From positions 124,001 to 188,000 of the forward strand of contig CANQVJ010000001.1 in assembly GCA_947627295.1 (NCBI GenBank): a stretch of DNA of 64,000 nt. The letters are read 5' to 3'. Shown here piece by piece: positions 8,915-19,182 of the stretch. The stretch's first letter is position 1. Every line of letters starts with the position of its first letter. Position numbers and translations under genes: made by a program. This DNA comes from an uncultured Clostridia bacterium. GTDB taxonomy: Bacteria > Bacillota > Clostridia > TANB77 > CAG-508. The notes under the pieces are model-generated. The model saw nothing but the letters and a program-made list of their open reading frames with translations. It searched no databases and was not told the DNA's origin.

Positions 8915-11200
8915 ATGAAAATAATCACAAAAATAATTGCTGCTTTTACAATTATAGTTTTAATTTCACCAATATTTTTTGTAACAGCAAATTATGCAGT
9001 AGAGGAAGTTGAAAATTTAGAAGAAAATCAGGAAGTGGAACCTTCTTCGCCACCTTCTATAGAACCAGAAGAAACGGCAACACCAAAAGAGGACCCTACT
9101 CTAGAGCCTACACCAATAGAGAGTCCAGAAGTTGAAGCTACACCTGAAAAATCTGAAGAAGATAAAAATTTATCTCAGGAAGAAGAAATTGAAGAAGATT
9201 TGAAAGACGAAGTAGCACCAATAATGGAAGAAGAACCTATGGCAATAAATGTTCCACCGCTATTAGAAAATGGTGAAATATATGAAATATATTTTGCAGA
9301 TACAACAAAAGTATTAGATGTAAATGGTCCTTCAAAGGCAAATAAAGCAAATGTAACTTTGTGGGAAAGGTCTGATCAAGACAATCAAAAATTTAGAGCT
9401 ATATATAATAGTGATGACGGAACATATACTTTCAAATGTATATATTCTACTTTAGTAATAGATGCTCTAGGTGGTGTAGCAGGAAATGGTGTCAATATAG
9501 CTCAATATGAAGCACATAACCCATATACTGATAATCAAAGGTGGTATGTTGAAGAAAACCCAAATGGTACATATAGCATAAGATCAAAATTAGGAAACTA
9601 TTGCTTAGATATAACTGGTGGAGATGTTGGTGGATATAATGGTCAAAATGCGGAGCTATATACGAGTCATCGTGGAAGAGCACAACAATTTAGATTTGTA
9701 AAATATGAAAAACCAAAATCAGAATTTGGTGAAAAGGTAACAGATTTTGAAGAGGGAATATACCAAATAAAAACAAAAAAAGATACAGTAATTGATATAA
9801 GTAATGCAAGTTATACAAAAGGTTCTAATGCTTTAATATGGTATAACAAAAATTCAAACAACCAAAAATATTATGTTAAGAGGTTTGAAGAAAATGGAGA
9901 AACATATTACACAATAACTGCTGTGCACTCAAATTTAGCATTAGATGTGTGTGGAGCTTCAAAATCAGCAAAAGCAAAAATAATTCAACATCCATACAAT
10001 AATGCACAAAACCAACAATGGATACTTAGAAAATCAGGAGAAGATAATTATTATTTGGTAGAATCAAGATATTCTAATAAGGTTTTAGATGTTACAGGTG
10101 GAAATATAAGTGCAGTTGGAACAGAATTAGAGCAATATGATTACAATGGTGGAGATAATCAAAAATTCAGGTTTGAAAAAGCATATATCTCAAATAATGA
10201 AAAAATAAATATTGTGCCAAAAAACAGACCGGGTAAATGTGTTGATATATATGAAGCAAGCCAAAACGAAGGTGCCCAAGCAATTCTATATGAAAGAAGC
10301 AATACTGCTAATCAAGCATTTACATTAGAACCTATAAATACTTTGGAATATATTATAAGAGCAAAACACTCTAAACAGGTTTTGCAAGCAGATGGAAATG
10401 ATATTTGCCAATACAAAGAAGCCCGTGCAGAATCTCAAAAATGGGTACTTGAGCCAGCAGGTGAAAACTCATTTAAGATAAGAACAAAATCTGCTAACAA
10501 ATATATTACAGTAGAGGGAGATAAATTAAAACTGGAAGTAAACAATAATTCAGATAATCAAAAATTTATTATAGAACCACCTTCAGGTTCATTAAATGGA
10601 ATAGATGTAAGTGACCATAATAGCATAATAAATTGGCAACAAGTAGATAGTTCTAATTATTCAGATTTTGCAATAATTAGGCTTGGATACAGAGGGTATG
10701 CAATTCCGAACATAAAAATGGATGCTAATTTCTTAAATAATATAGTAGGAGCAAGAGCAGCAGGAATACCATTTGGAGTATATTTTTATACACAAGCTGT
10801 AACAGTTGCTGAAGCAATAGAAGAAGCAAATTTTGTAATAAATACAGTAAGACAATATTGTGGAGATATAAAATACCCAATATATGTAGATACAGAAAAT
10901 TCTCCATATGGTACAGGTAGAGCTGATAACTTAAATCAAATAGATAGAACCAACATAGTAGGAGCATTTTGTGTAACTATAAGAAATGCAGGATATACAG
11001 CAGGAATATATGCAAACAGAGATTGGTTTTATTATAACCTAAATATGGATTTATTAAATCAAAATGAAATATGGTTAGCTCATTATGCATCACAAACAAA
11101 TTATAGAAATCATTATGAAATATGGCAATATTCAAGTAAGGGAAGTGTACCAGGAATAGCTACAGAAGTTGATTTAAATAAATGTTATAAAAAATATTAA
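8915..11200 (+). CDS. Secreted GH25 lysozyme with tandem ricin-type domains
   Basis: A 761-residue exported protein. Residues 1-30 form a signal peptide. A Pro/Glu/Thr-rich acidic linker (about 35-110) follows, then three ricin-B/RICIN beta-trefoil modules (about 115-265, 275-420, 425-555) with repeated LDV and NQ-W/K-F motifs. The C-terminal 200 residues are a GH25 muramidase domain: GIDVSDHN with D564, and YVDTE with D659 and E661, the expected acidic catalytic residues. It should cleave the MurNAc-GlcNAc bond of peptidoglycan while the trefoils bind wall carbohydrate. Its first trefoil is very close to that of the M14 protein at 31976-35527, which indicates duplication. It has its own promoter and terminator inside the polysaccharide locus. 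Confidence 0.88.
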   Translation: MKIITKIIAAFTIIVLISPIFFVTANYAVEEVENLEENQEVEPSSPPSIEPEETATPKEDPTLEPTPIESPEVEATPEKSEEDKNLSQEEEIEEDLKDEVAPIMEEEPMAINVPPLLENGEIYEIYFADTTKVLDVNGPSKANKANVTLWERSDQDNQKFRAIYNSDDGTYTFKCIYSTLVIDALGGVAGNGVNIAQYEAHNPYTDNQRWYVEENPNGTYSIRSKLGNYCLDITGGDVGGYNGQNAELYTSHRGRAQQFRFVKYEKPKSEFGEKVTDFEEGIYQIKTKKDTVIDISNASYTKGSNALIWYNKNSNNQKYYVKRFEENGETYYTITAVHSNLALDVCGASKSAKAKIIQHPYNNAQNQQWILRKSGEDNYYLVESRYSNKVLDVTGGNISAVGTELEQYDYNGGDNQKFRFEKAYISNNEKINIVPKNRPGKCVDIYEASQNEGAQAILYERSNTANQAFTLEPINTLEYIIRAKHSKQVLQADGNDICQYKEARAESQKWVLEPAGENSFKIRTKSANKYITVEGDKLKLEVNNNSDNQKFIIEPPSGSLNGIDVSDHNSIINWQQVDSSNYSDFAIIRLGYRGYAIPNIKMDANFLNNIVGARAAGIPFGVYFYTQAVTVAEAIEEANFVINTVRQYCGDIKYPIYVDTENSPYGTGRADNLNQIDRTNIVGAFCVTIRNAGYTAGIYANRDWFYYNLNMDLLNQNEIWLAHYASQTNYRNHYEIWQYSSKGSVPGIATEVDLNKCYKKY

Positions 11201-11202
11201 AA

Positions 11203-11231
11203 AGTGCAAGCATAAGGCTTGTGCTTTTTTA
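11203..11231 (+). terminator. Rho-independent terminator after the GH25 gene
   Basis: Arms AGTGCAAGC (11203-11211) and GCTTGTGCT (11217-11225) form a nine-pair stem with two G-U pairs, followed by a T-run. Confidence 0.8.
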
Positions 11232-11289
11232 ATAAAAATGATATTATATAGTAGGATTTTATTAATCAAGAAAGAAGGGAAGGATTATA

Positions 11290-12156
11290 ATGAAAATATT
11301 ATTAACAGGAGCAAATGGGATGTTAGCAAAAGCAGTAAAATATAGACTAAGAGAAGGTAATGAAATAATTTGCACTGATGTTGAAGAATTAGATATAACA
11401 GATTTAGAAAAGGTACAAGAATTTGTTAAAGAAACAAAGCCTGAATACATAGTAAACTGTGCAGCATACACAGCAGTTGATAAGGCTGAAGAAGCTGGAG
11501 AGATAGTTGAAAAAATAAATGCAAATGGACCAGAAAATTTAGCAATTGCAGCAGAAGAAAATGATGCAGTACTTGTGCATATAAGTACAGATTATGTATT
11601 TGGTGGAGAGTTAGATATTGAAAAGGCATATAAAGAAGATGATCCAAAAGCACCTGTTACAGAATATGGAAGAACAAAATTATTAGGAGAAGAAAAAATA
11701 ATTAGAGCAACAGATAAATATTATATCTTTAGAACAGCATGGTTATATGGTGACGGAAATAATTTTGTAAGAACAATGCTAGAATTAGGAAATGCAAAAG
11801 ATGAAATTAGTGTTGTTGCAGATCAACACGGTTCACCAACATATGCAGTAGACCTAGCAAATATAATAGGACAAGCAATAGAAAGAAAAATACCATATGG
11901 AATATATAATGCTACAAATGAAGGATTTACAACATGGTATGATTTCACAAAGGCAATATTTGAATATGCGGGAATTGTATGTAATGTTAATGCAGTAACA
12001 ACAGAAAAATATATAGAAATGATGAAAATCACACAAGCTAAAAGACCTAAAAATTCACAATTATCAAAAGAAAAATTACATATGAACGGAATAGTAATTC
12101 CAGATTGGGAAGATGCACTAAAGAGATATTTGAAAAAAGAGGGAAAAATGCTATAA
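11290..12156 (+). CDS. rmlD: dTDP-4-dehydrorhamnose reductase RmlD
   Basis: A 288-residue extended SDR that makes dTDP-L-rhamnose from the 4-keto sugar using NAD(P)H, the last step of the pathway. It has the N-terminal nucleotide loop LLTGANGMLAKAV, the conserved CAAYTAVDKAE and HISTDYVF blocks, and the catalytic Tyr/Lys in YGRTKLLGE. Length and order match RmlD. It opens the rhamnose gene set (rmlD-rmlA-GT-C-rmlC-GT-C-rmlB), with rmlA 18 bases downstream. Confidence 0.93.
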   Translation: MKILLTGANGMLAKAVKYRLREGNEIICTDVEELDITDLEKVQEFVKETKPEYIVNCAAYTAVDKAEEAGEIVEKINANGPENLAIAAEENDAVLVHISTDYVFGGELDIEKAYKEDDPKAPVTEYGRTKLLGEEKIIRATDKYYIFRTAWLYGDGNNFVRTMLELGNAKDEISVVADQHGSPTYAVDLANIIGQAIERKIPYGIYNATNEGFTTWYDFTKAIFEYAGIVCNVNAVTTEKYIEMMKITQAKRPKNSQLSKEKLHMNGIVIPDWEDALKRYLKKEGKML

Positions 12157-12174
12157 AAGAAAGGAATGGTAAAA

Positions 12175-13047
12175 ATGAAAAAAAGAAAAGGAATAATTTT
12201 AGCAGGAGGTAGTGGAACTCGTTTATACCCACTAACACATGCAATTTCAAAACAAATAATGCCAGTGTATGATAAACCAATGATTTATTATCCACTTTCA
12301 GTTTTAATGGAAGCAGAAATTAGAGAAGTACTAATAATTTCAACACCAAGAGATGTTAAGGTATTCCAAGAATTATTAGGAGACGGTTCTAAATGGGGTA
12401 TGAAATTTGAATATAAAGTTCAAGAAAAACCAAATGGTTTAGCAGAAGCATTTGTTATAGGTGAAGAATTTATTGGAGAAGATAATGTTGCAATGATACT
12501 TGGAGACAATATGTTCTATGGTTCTCACTTATCAGAAATGTTAAAAAGAGCAAATGAAAGAGAAAATGAAGCAACAATATTTGGGTATCAAGTAAAAGAC
12601 CCTCGTGCATATGGTGTTGTTGAAATAGATTCAGAAGGTAAAGCAGTTTCAATAGAAGAAAAACCAGAAAATCCAAAATCAGATTATGCAGTACCAGGAT
12701 TATATTTCTACACAAATGATGTAGTAGAAATAGCTAAAACAATTAAACCTTCAGCTAGAGGTGAACTTGAAATAACAACAGTAAATGAAGAATACATGAA
12801 AATGAATAAATTATATGTAGAAACATTTGGTAGAGGTATGACATGGTTTGATACAGGTACTCATGATGCATTATTAGAAACAGCAAGCTTTGTACAAACA
12901 ATAGAAAAAAGGCAAGGTATGCAAGTATGTTGCCCAGAAGAAATAGCATATCAAAAAGGTTGGATAACTGCAGAAGAATTATCAAACTTAGCAGAAAAAT
13001 ATATGAAAACAGATTACGGAAAATATCTAAAAGCTCTAATAAAATAA
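12175..13047 (+). CDS. rmlA: Glucose-1-phosphate thymidylyltransferase RmlA
   Basis: A 290-residue nucleotidyltransferase making dTDP-glucose from dTTP and glucose-1-phosphate, the first step towards dTDP-rhamnose. It has the signature [11 protein letters not shown] near the N-terminus, [16 protein letters not shown], the ILGDNMFYG acidic motif and VEEKP-type [11 protein letters not shown]. An upstream in-frame ATG at 12166 touches the ribosome-binding site AAAGGA (12160-12165), so I chose 12175, which is nine bases from it. Confidence 0.94.
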   Translation: MKKRKGIILAGGSGTRLYPLTHAISKQIMPVYDKPMIYYPLSVLMEAEIREVLIISTPRDVKVFQELLGDGSKWGMKFEYKVQEKPNGLAEAFVIGEEFIGEDNVAMILGDNMFYGSHLSEMLKRANERENEATIFGYQVKDPRAYGVVEIDSEGKAVSIEEKPENPKSDYAVPGLYFYTNDVVEIAKTIKPSARGELEITTVNEEYMKMNKLYVETFGRGMTWFDTGTHDALLETASFVQTIEKRQGMQVCCPEEIAYQKGWITAEELSNLAEKYMKTDYGKYLKALIK

Positions 13048-13069
13048 ATTGAAGGGAACAAAGTTTATA

Positions 13070-14509
13070 ATGAACAAATTAGATAATATAATACATAAAA
13101 TTTCTATAAACTTTGTTATGATACTATGTTTTGTAATAGTAGTAGGAATGATGTTTATCAATTCAATTTATTTATATATCGACAAACCAGATTTTCAAAT
13201 GAATAATATTTGGAATTATGTAGGAATTGTAATTGGTGCAATAGGAATTGTGATACTAGTAATTATCAACAATATCTTAAAAAAGAAATTTCCTGAAAAA
13301 AAATATATTACACCAATGCTATTAGGATTATATTTCATTATAGGAATTATGTATGTGAAATTAATTCCACTAAAACCATTTTCAGATATGGGGAAGGTTT
13401 ACGATATTGCAATAAATAATTTTAGATATGATATAGAATATTTGCAACAATACCCAAACAATTTACCAATTACAATAATATTTTATTTAATATTAAAATT
13501 ACATAAGGGTGTTATGGCAATAAAAATATTAAATATAATATGTAATATTGCAATAATCTACTTTACATACAAAACATATACAAACATAACAAAAAAGAAA
13601 AATAAATTAGTATTGCTTTTAGGAATTACTTCAATATCAATGCTTTTATATGAAAACTGTTTATATAATGATATAATATTTACTTCTTTAGTAGCAATAA
13701 TTATTTATATTGCCACTAAAGAAGAACATAGTATAAAAGATATAGTAGCTCTTTCATTACTCTCATTTGCACAATATATCATAAGGCCAGTAGGAATAAT
13801 TTTAATAATAGCAATTTGTATGTATTTTATATTAAAAAAACAAAATTTAAAAATAATATTATCAATAATATTAACATTTATAATATGTAATTTAATATAT
13901 ATTCCAATAAAAAATTATTTTATACCAAAAACTGAAGAACCAGCAGATTACCCGATATGGTCGTTTATACAAATGGGAATAAATGAAGAAGAATTTGGCT
14001 TTCAAAATCAAACACACTCTACTGAGTGGAAACCACAAGATGTTATAGATAGAATAAAAACATTGGGGCCAAAAAGGTTAGCTACATTACTTGCAAAAAA
14101 AGAATATTGGTTATTTACAGAAGGTACATATCAAGTAGAAAGATATGCTTTTGGAGCAGGGCAAGATGATGCATTTTATTATGAAACTTTTTTAAGTAAA
14201 AGAGTTCAAAATCCTGAAACATCAAAGGAAAGAAAAGCAATCGATTATTTAATGAAAGGACAATATTTTGTATTAATACTTTTAAGTTTAATAGATTTGC
14301 TAATCAAAGATAAAGAAAAAGAAATAAAAGATAAAAAAGATTTACTTTTATATTTCATAATAGGTATGTTTTGTTTTTACTTAATATGGGAAATAAAATC
14401 TAGGTATATATATTGTTTGAATCCAATATTTATAATACTTGCAACAAGTGGAATAGAAAAGTTACAAAATAAAATAACGGTTAAGGAGACGAAAAATGGG
14501 AAAATTTAA
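13070..14509 (+). CDS. GT-C type polytopic membrane protein (putative glycosyltransferase)
   Basis: A 479-residue protein with about ten hydrophobic segments and a large non-membrane stretch (about 280-370). The acidic residue-containing first loop (LKPFSDMGKVYD) after early helices is the layout of GT-C glycosyltransferases that use polyprenyl-phosphate sugars. The loop KKEYWLFTEGTY and the following FGAGQDDAFYYE resemble the region VMGDGTFYYKREGSFFTTE of the protein at 15090-16637. I chose ATG 13070 rather than a TTG at 13049, since AAGGGA lies between them. It overlaps rmlC by 14 bases. The donor and acceptor are unknown. Confidence 0.7.
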   Translation: MNKLDNIIHKISINFVMILCFVIVVGMMFINSIYLYIDKPDFQMNNIWNYVGIVIGAIGIVILVIINNILKKKFPEKKYITPMLLGLYFIIGIMYVKLIPLKPFSDMGKVYDIAINNFRYDIEYLQQYPNNLPITIIFYLILKLHKGVMAIKILNIICNIAIIYFTYKTYTNITKKKNKLVLLLGITSISMLLYENCLYNDIIFTSLVAIIIYIATKEEHSIKDIVALSLLSFAQYIIRPVGIILIIAICMYFILKKQNLKIILSIILTFIICNLIYIPIKNYFIPKTEEPADYPIWSFIQMGINEEEFGFQNQTHSTEWKPQDVIDRIKTLGPKRLATLLAKKEYWLFTEGTYQVERYAFGAGQDDAFYYETFLSKRVQNPETSKERKAIDYLMKGQYFVLILLSLIDLLIKDKEKEIKDKKDLLLYFIIGMFCFYLIWEIKSRYIYCLNPIFIILATSGIEKLQNKITVKETKNGKI

Positions 14510-15077
14510 AAAAGTAGAAACATCTATAGAAGGAGTTTATGTAATAGAGCCAACAGTATTTGGAGATAACAGAGGTTATTTCATGGAAACATATAGTCAA
14601 TCTGAATTTGAAGAAATTGGCTTAAACTATAACTTTGTACAAGACAATCAATCAAAATCTAAAAAAGGAGTTTTGCGTGGATTACATTTCCAAAAAGAAA
14701 ATGCACAAGCAAAACTAGTTAGATGCATAAAAGGAGAAGTTTTTGATGTTGCAGTTGATTTAAGGCCAGGAAGCAAAACTTATGGAAAATGGGAAGGTGT
14801 TAGACTTTCAGAAGAAAATAAAAAAATGTTTATGATTCCAAGAGGTTTTGCACATGGATTTTTAGTATTATCAGATGAAGCAGAATTTACATATAAATGT
14901 GATGATATATATAATGGACAAGCAGAAGGTGGCTTAGCATGGAACGACCCAGATGTAGGTATTGAGTGGCCAATGGAAGGAATCTCAAAAGAAGAATTAC
15001 TAACATCTGAAAAAGACGGAAAATGGCCAAGCCTTCAAGAATTAAAGCAGACAGACCTATTTAAAAACTTGAAATAA
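14496..15077 (+). CDS. rmlC: dTDP-4-dehydrorhamnose 3,5-epimerase RmlC
   Basis: A 193-residue cupin that epimerises C3 and C5 of dTDP-4-keto-6-deoxyglucose. It has the family blocks GDNRGYFMETY, FVQDNQSKSKKGVLRGLHFQ (His of the active site), VFDVAVDLRPGSKTYGKW and MIPRGFAHGFLVLSDEAEFTYKC. Length is typical. The start lies inside the 3' end of the preceding membrane-protein gene, which suggests translational coupling. Confidence 0.95.
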   Translation: MGKFKKVETSIEGVYVIEPTVFGDNRGYFMETYSQSEFEEIGLNYNFVQDNQSKSKKGVLRGLHFQKENAQAKLVRCIKGEVFDVAVDLRPGSKTYGKWEGVRLSEENKKMFMIPRGFAHGFLVLSDEAEFTYKCDDIYNGQAEGGLAWNDPDVGIEWPMEGISKEELLTSEKDGKWPSLQELKQTDLFKNLK

Positions 15078-15089
15078 AGGGGAAAACAG

Positions 15090-16637
15090 ATGAAAAAATA
15101 TTGCTTAAAAACTATGTCAGTTTTATTTACAATATTCTTTACTATAATGTTACTAAGTACAATATTTTTTAACAAAACATTAGATATTCAATATGAAATG
15201 TCTAAAATGATAATATGGCCAATAATTGGTTTTGCAATAATTTTTGCATTATATAAAATTTTGAAGAATACAAAATTTTTAGAAGTAATTTATAAATATA
15301 AAATAATAATATTTATATTATTAATAGTTGTGCAAGTTGCAATTGCATATTTTACATATGCTTCAATTGGTTGGGATTGTGGAACAGTAGTTAAAGAATC
15401 TGTAAATTTGTTTGAGGGCAAAGGTTTAGAAGATCCAATGTATCTTGCTAAATATCAAAACAATATGGCAATAATATCAATATTTAAAATACTATATGGT
15501 TTTGGAAGTATATTTATGCAAATGAATACAGCAAATTATTTACTAATTGATGTTTTGTTTAACATAGTTTTAATAAATATAGCAGCAGTAGCAACATTTA
15601 AAACATGTGAAAAATTATTTGGCAAAAATGGAGCAATGCTTTCAGCATTATTTATAATTCCATTTATAATACTTACACCATATAGAATAGTACCTTATAC
15701 AGATACATATAGTCAGGCATTTCCAATACTTGTGTTTTATTTGTTTATAAAAACAAGAGAAGATAGCAAGCTAAATCCATTAAGATATTTCTTAATAGGT
15801 TTATTAATTACAATTGGATATTACATTAAACCAACAGCGGTGATTATAGGAATAGCAATATTAATGATTCAAATTTTAAGCATAAAATCAGTAAATAAGG
15901 AAAATGTAATAAAAACAGTAAAAAAAGCTCTAATAGTTATTTTAGGAATAGTAATTGCATTTTCAGCAAATTTGTTTTTCAAAAATAAAAATTTTGGAGA
16001 ATATATAACAAAACAAGATTATATAGATAATGAAGTGCCAGCAACACATTTCATAATGATGGGGTTAAACAATGTAGGAAATAAATATGGTATGTTTTAT
16101 GATCAAGATTGTTTAGCAACTGAAAATACAATTGGACTTGAAAATAAAAAGGCATTAAATATAAGAGTAATAAAACAAAGATTAAAAGATTATGGAATAT
16201 TTGGTTATGCAAAATTCTTATATGGAAAAGCAATTCGAGTAATGGGAGACGGTACATTTTATTATAAAAGAGAAGGAAGTTTCTTTACTACAGAGCCATA
16301 CAATAATTCTCAAATAGCTAAAAATTATAGAGATTGGGAAATAGAAAATAGAAAATCAAGCAGAGATTTTATTCAAGCATTATGGATATTAATTTTCATT
16401 GGATTAATATTTTCAAGTAATAAAAATTTTGAAAATACAGATAATGAAGCAATAGCCAAGTTAGCAATAATTGGTATAGTGTTATTCTTATTAATATTTG
16501 AAGCGAGGTCAAGATATTTGGTAAATCATTTGCCATTTTTCATAATAGTAGGAACACTTGGCATGAAAAATGTTATAAAAACATTGGAAAATGTTTTAAA
16601 TAAAATAAAAAGAAAAGAGGTAAAAGAAAGTGAATAA
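15090..16637 (+). CDS. GT-C type polytopic membrane protein (putative glycosyltransferase)
   Basis: A 515-residue protein with 10-12 hydrophobic segments. The first extracytoplasmic loop after two helices contains GWDCGTVVKESVNLFEGKG, with an acidic residue in the position used by GT-C enzymes. A middle loop (ITKQDYIDNEVPATHFIMMG) is shared with other members of this class. It lies between rmlC and rmlB and overlaps the rmlB start, so it is co-expressed with rhamnose synthesis and is likely to use or modify the same glycan. The exact role is unknown. Confidence 0.7.
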   Translation: MKKYCLKTMSVLFTIFFTIMLLSTIFFNKTLDIQYEMSKMIIWPIIGFAIIFALYKILKNTKFLEVIYKYKIIIFILLIVVQVAIAYFTYASIGWDCGTVVKESVNLFEGKGLEDPMYLAKYQNNMAIISIFKILYGFGSIFMQMNTANYLLIDVLFNIVLINIAAVATFKTCEKLFGKNGAMLSALFIIPFIILTPYRIVPYTDTYSQAFPILVFYLFIKTREDSKLNPLRYFLIGLLITIGYYIKPTAVIIGIAILMIQILSIKSVNKENVIKTVKKALIVILGIVIAFSANLFFKNKNFGEYITKQDYIDNEVPATHFIMMGLNNVGNKYGMFYDQDCLATENTIGLENKKALNIRVIKQRLKDYGIFGYAKFLYGKAIRVMGDGTFYYKREGSFFTTEPYNNSQIAKNYRDWEIENRKSSRDFIQALWILIFIGLIFSSNKNFENTDNEAIAKLAIIGIVLFLLIFEARSRYLVNHLPFFIIVGTLGMKNVIKTLENVLNKIKRKEVKESE

Positions 16638-17595
16638 TGTATTAGTAACAGGAGCCGCAGGTTTCATAGGAGCAAATTTTGCAGAATATTTTGTAAACAA
16701 ACATCCAGATTATAATGTAGTGGTTGTTGATAAATTAACATATGCAGGAAATATGGATAACCTAAAAAATGTAGAAGATAAAATTACATTTATAAAAGCA
16801 GATATATGTGATTTTGAAAAAATGAAAGAAATATTTGACGAATATAAAATAAATGGAGTAATTCATTTTGCAGCTGAATCACATGTGGATAACAGTATAA
16901 AAACACCATTTATATTTACAAAAACAAATGTATTAGGAACACATACATTACTTGAAACAGCAAAACAAAAATGGGGAGAAGGAAGCCCAAATAAATTTGT
17001 TCATATATCAACAGATGAAGTATATGGTTCATTGGGAGAAGAAGGATATTTTACAGAAACTTCACCAATTAAACCAAGTAGCCCATATTCTTCTTCAAAA
17101 GCAAGTTCAGATTTAATAGCATTTGCATATAAAGAAACATTTAATATGAATATAAATGTTACAAACTGCTCAAACAACTATGGTCCATATCAACACAATG
17201 AAAAGTTAATTCCACATATGATTAAACTTGCTCTTCAAGATAAAAAACTACCTGTGTATGGAGAAGGTTTAAATATTAGAGATTGGTTATATGTAGAAGA
17301 TCATTGTGAAGCAATAGATTTAGTATTCCATAAAGGTGTAGCAGGAGAAAGATACAATATTGGCGGACATAATGAAAAAAGAAATATAGACATTGTAAAA
17401 CTAATATTAAAAAGATTAGAAAAACCAGAAAGTTTAATAGAACATGTTGAAGATAGAAAAGGACATGATTACAGATATGCAATAGATCCAACTAAGATAA
17501 AAAATGAATTAGGTTGGTATCCAAAAACGAAATTCGAAGACGGAATTGTTAAAACAATAGATTGGTATTTAGCAAATCCTAAATGGTTAGAATAA
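16630..17595 (+). CDS. rmlB: dTDP-glucose 4,6-dehydratase RmlB
   Basis: A 321-residue extended SDR for the second step of dTDP-rhamnose synthesis. It shows VLVTGAAGFIGANFAEYF at the N-terminus, HFAAESHVDNSI, the STDEVYGSL block and the catalytic YSSSKASSD, plus NNYGPYQ and LNIRDWLYVEDHC. The start is GTG 16630, eight bases inside the upstream gene, behind AGAGG. It completes the rml set, with the enzymes out of pathway order and separated by membrane-protein genes. Confidence 0.95.
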   Translation: MNNVLVTGAAGFIGANFAEYFVNKHPDYNVVVVDKLTYAGNMDNLKNVEDKITFIKADICDFEKMKEIFDEYKINGVIHFAAESHVDNSIKTPFIFTKTNVLGTHTLLETAKQKWGEGSPNKFVHISTDEVYGSLGEEGYFTETSPIKPSSPYSSSKASSDLIAFAYKETFNMNINVTNCSNNYGPYQHNEKLIPHMIKLALQDKKLPVYGEGLNIRDWLYVEDHCEAIDLVFHKGVAGERYNIGGHNEKRNIDIVKLILKRLEKPESLIEHVEDRKGHDYRYAIDPTKIKNELGWYPKTKFEDGIVKTIDWYLANPKWLE

Positions 17596-17610
17596 AATAG
17601 GTAAATTGAA

Positions 17611-19182
17611 ATGAAAGAAAAAACAAGTAAATTTGTCATAATAACAGTAATTGCATTAATTTTATTTTCCATTATAATAAAAATACCAAGTGAAAATAAA
17701 ACATACTGGGTAGAAGATGCAACATACCATGTATTATATACAATGAAATGTTATGACCAAACACCAATTTCTGTTCATAAATTTTTACCAATAGTAAGTT
17801 TAGGTGGAGAAGAAAATAAAAATATACCATGGGGGTTAGCTCTTCCTGATAATGAGGGAAACTATTATTATACATCTTTTTCTGCAGCTGGGTTTGTAGC
17901 TCCATATATATTTATTAAAGCATTTCACTTGCCAATAAATATTTATAGTTTATATGCATTTAATAGTTTAATGTGTATTGCATCTTTAGCCATTATAACA
18001 ATAATATTTATCAAGATGTTTTCAAAATATATTAATAAAAATTGGATTATATTATTAACAGCTATTGGATATTTATTTCAAATAGAAGTTGTGCACTCAC
18101 AAGGAGCAGTATTTTGGATACATTCAATAATGCAAGTATTAATAGGAATTCAATTTTTATTATTTATGAATTATGAAAAGAGCAAAAAACATAAAATATG
18201 GTTTTATATAATGTGTGTTATTTTGCCATATGCAGAGTGGACGGGCTATGTAGGAAATGTAGCGTTAGGATTAATCTTCTTTATTAGAAATATAAAGAAA
18301 AATAAAAAGCTAACAATAAAATGTTTTAAAGAACCAGTAATAATAGCACTTCTTACTATTCTATCATTTGGTATATTCTCATTGCATTTTTTATTAAATA
18401 TAAATTTCAATGAACTTATAAAAGGCTTAACAGGTAGATTTATAATGAGATCTCAACAAGCAGAAGTAAAAAATTTATTATTAGGCTACATACACTCTTA
18501 TGGATATTTGATAATATTAAATGCAATTATTGCAATTATATTAATATGTATAAAAAAATACAGAAAAACATTTTTTAAATTAATAAAAGAATATAGAGTT
18601 CCAATATTTTTCTTTACTTTTATTATGTTAGAAAATATTTTAATGTTCCAACATGCTGTGGTATATACTTTTGATAGATTAAAATTTGCTTATTTAGTGT
18701 TATTAATATTATTTATAAATATTTCTACAATAGTAATCAACAAACCAAATATAAAAAACAAAATATGTAGTGTTATGATAGGAATATTGGCAATTATTTC
18801 ATTTGTAAATATTTTACAATACAAATTAGGAGTAGACGAATATGTTGTAGACAAATATTATGCTACTAAAGATAAACTATTTGCCAATTATATAAAAGAA
18901 AATTATAATACTCAAAATAGCATTATTGCGAACAAGGGATTTGTTAGAGGATATTTAAATCTATTGTTTGAAAGAGGTATTTATGAATTAAAAACATATG
19001 ATGAATTAGAAGAAATCAAAAAACAGAATAATAAAAGGTATATGATTTATTTTTCAACAGTAATGAACGATAATATTGAATTTCTAATAATTAAAGATCT
19101 TGAAAAAAATGAAGATTATAGGCTTAGTATTATAGATAACCAAGTACAAGTAAGAAAAATTAATACGGGGAGGGAATCATGA
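17611..19182 (+). CDS. Polytopic membrane protein of the polysaccharide locus
   Basis: A 523-residue protein with about ten hydrophobic segments, starting with one near the N-terminus, followed by a loop containing VEDATYHVLYTMKCYDQTPIS (acidic ED in the first outside loop, as in GT-C transferases). The C-terminal 110 residues are hydrophilic. It overlaps the next gene by four bases (ATGA). I do not recognise a specific family beyond GT-C-like topology. Confidence 0.6.
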   Translation: MKEKTSKFVIITVIALILFSIIIKIPSENKTYWVEDATYHVLYTMKCYDQTPISVHKFLPIVSLGGEENKNIPWGLALPDNEGNYYYTSFSAAGFVAPYIFIKAFHLPINIYSLYAFNSLMCIASLAIITIIFIKMFSKYINKNWIILLTAIGYLFQIEVVHSQGAVFWIHSIMQVLIGIQFLLFMNYEKSKKHKIWFYIMCVILPYAEWTGYVGNVALGLIFFIRNIKKNKKLTIKCFKEPVIIALLTILSFGIFSLHFLLNINFNELIKGLTGRFIMRSQQAEVKNLLLGYIHSYGYLIILNAIIAIILICIKKYRKTFFKLIKEYRVPIFFFTFIMLENILMFQHAVVYTFDRLKFAYLVLLILFINISTIVINKPNIKNKICSVMIGILAIISFVNILQYKLGVDEYVVDKYYATKDKLFANYIKENYNTQNSIIANKGFVRGYLNLLFERGIYELKTYDELEEIKKQNNKRYMIYFSTVMNDNIEFLIIKDLEKNEDYRLSIIDNQVQVRKINTGRES

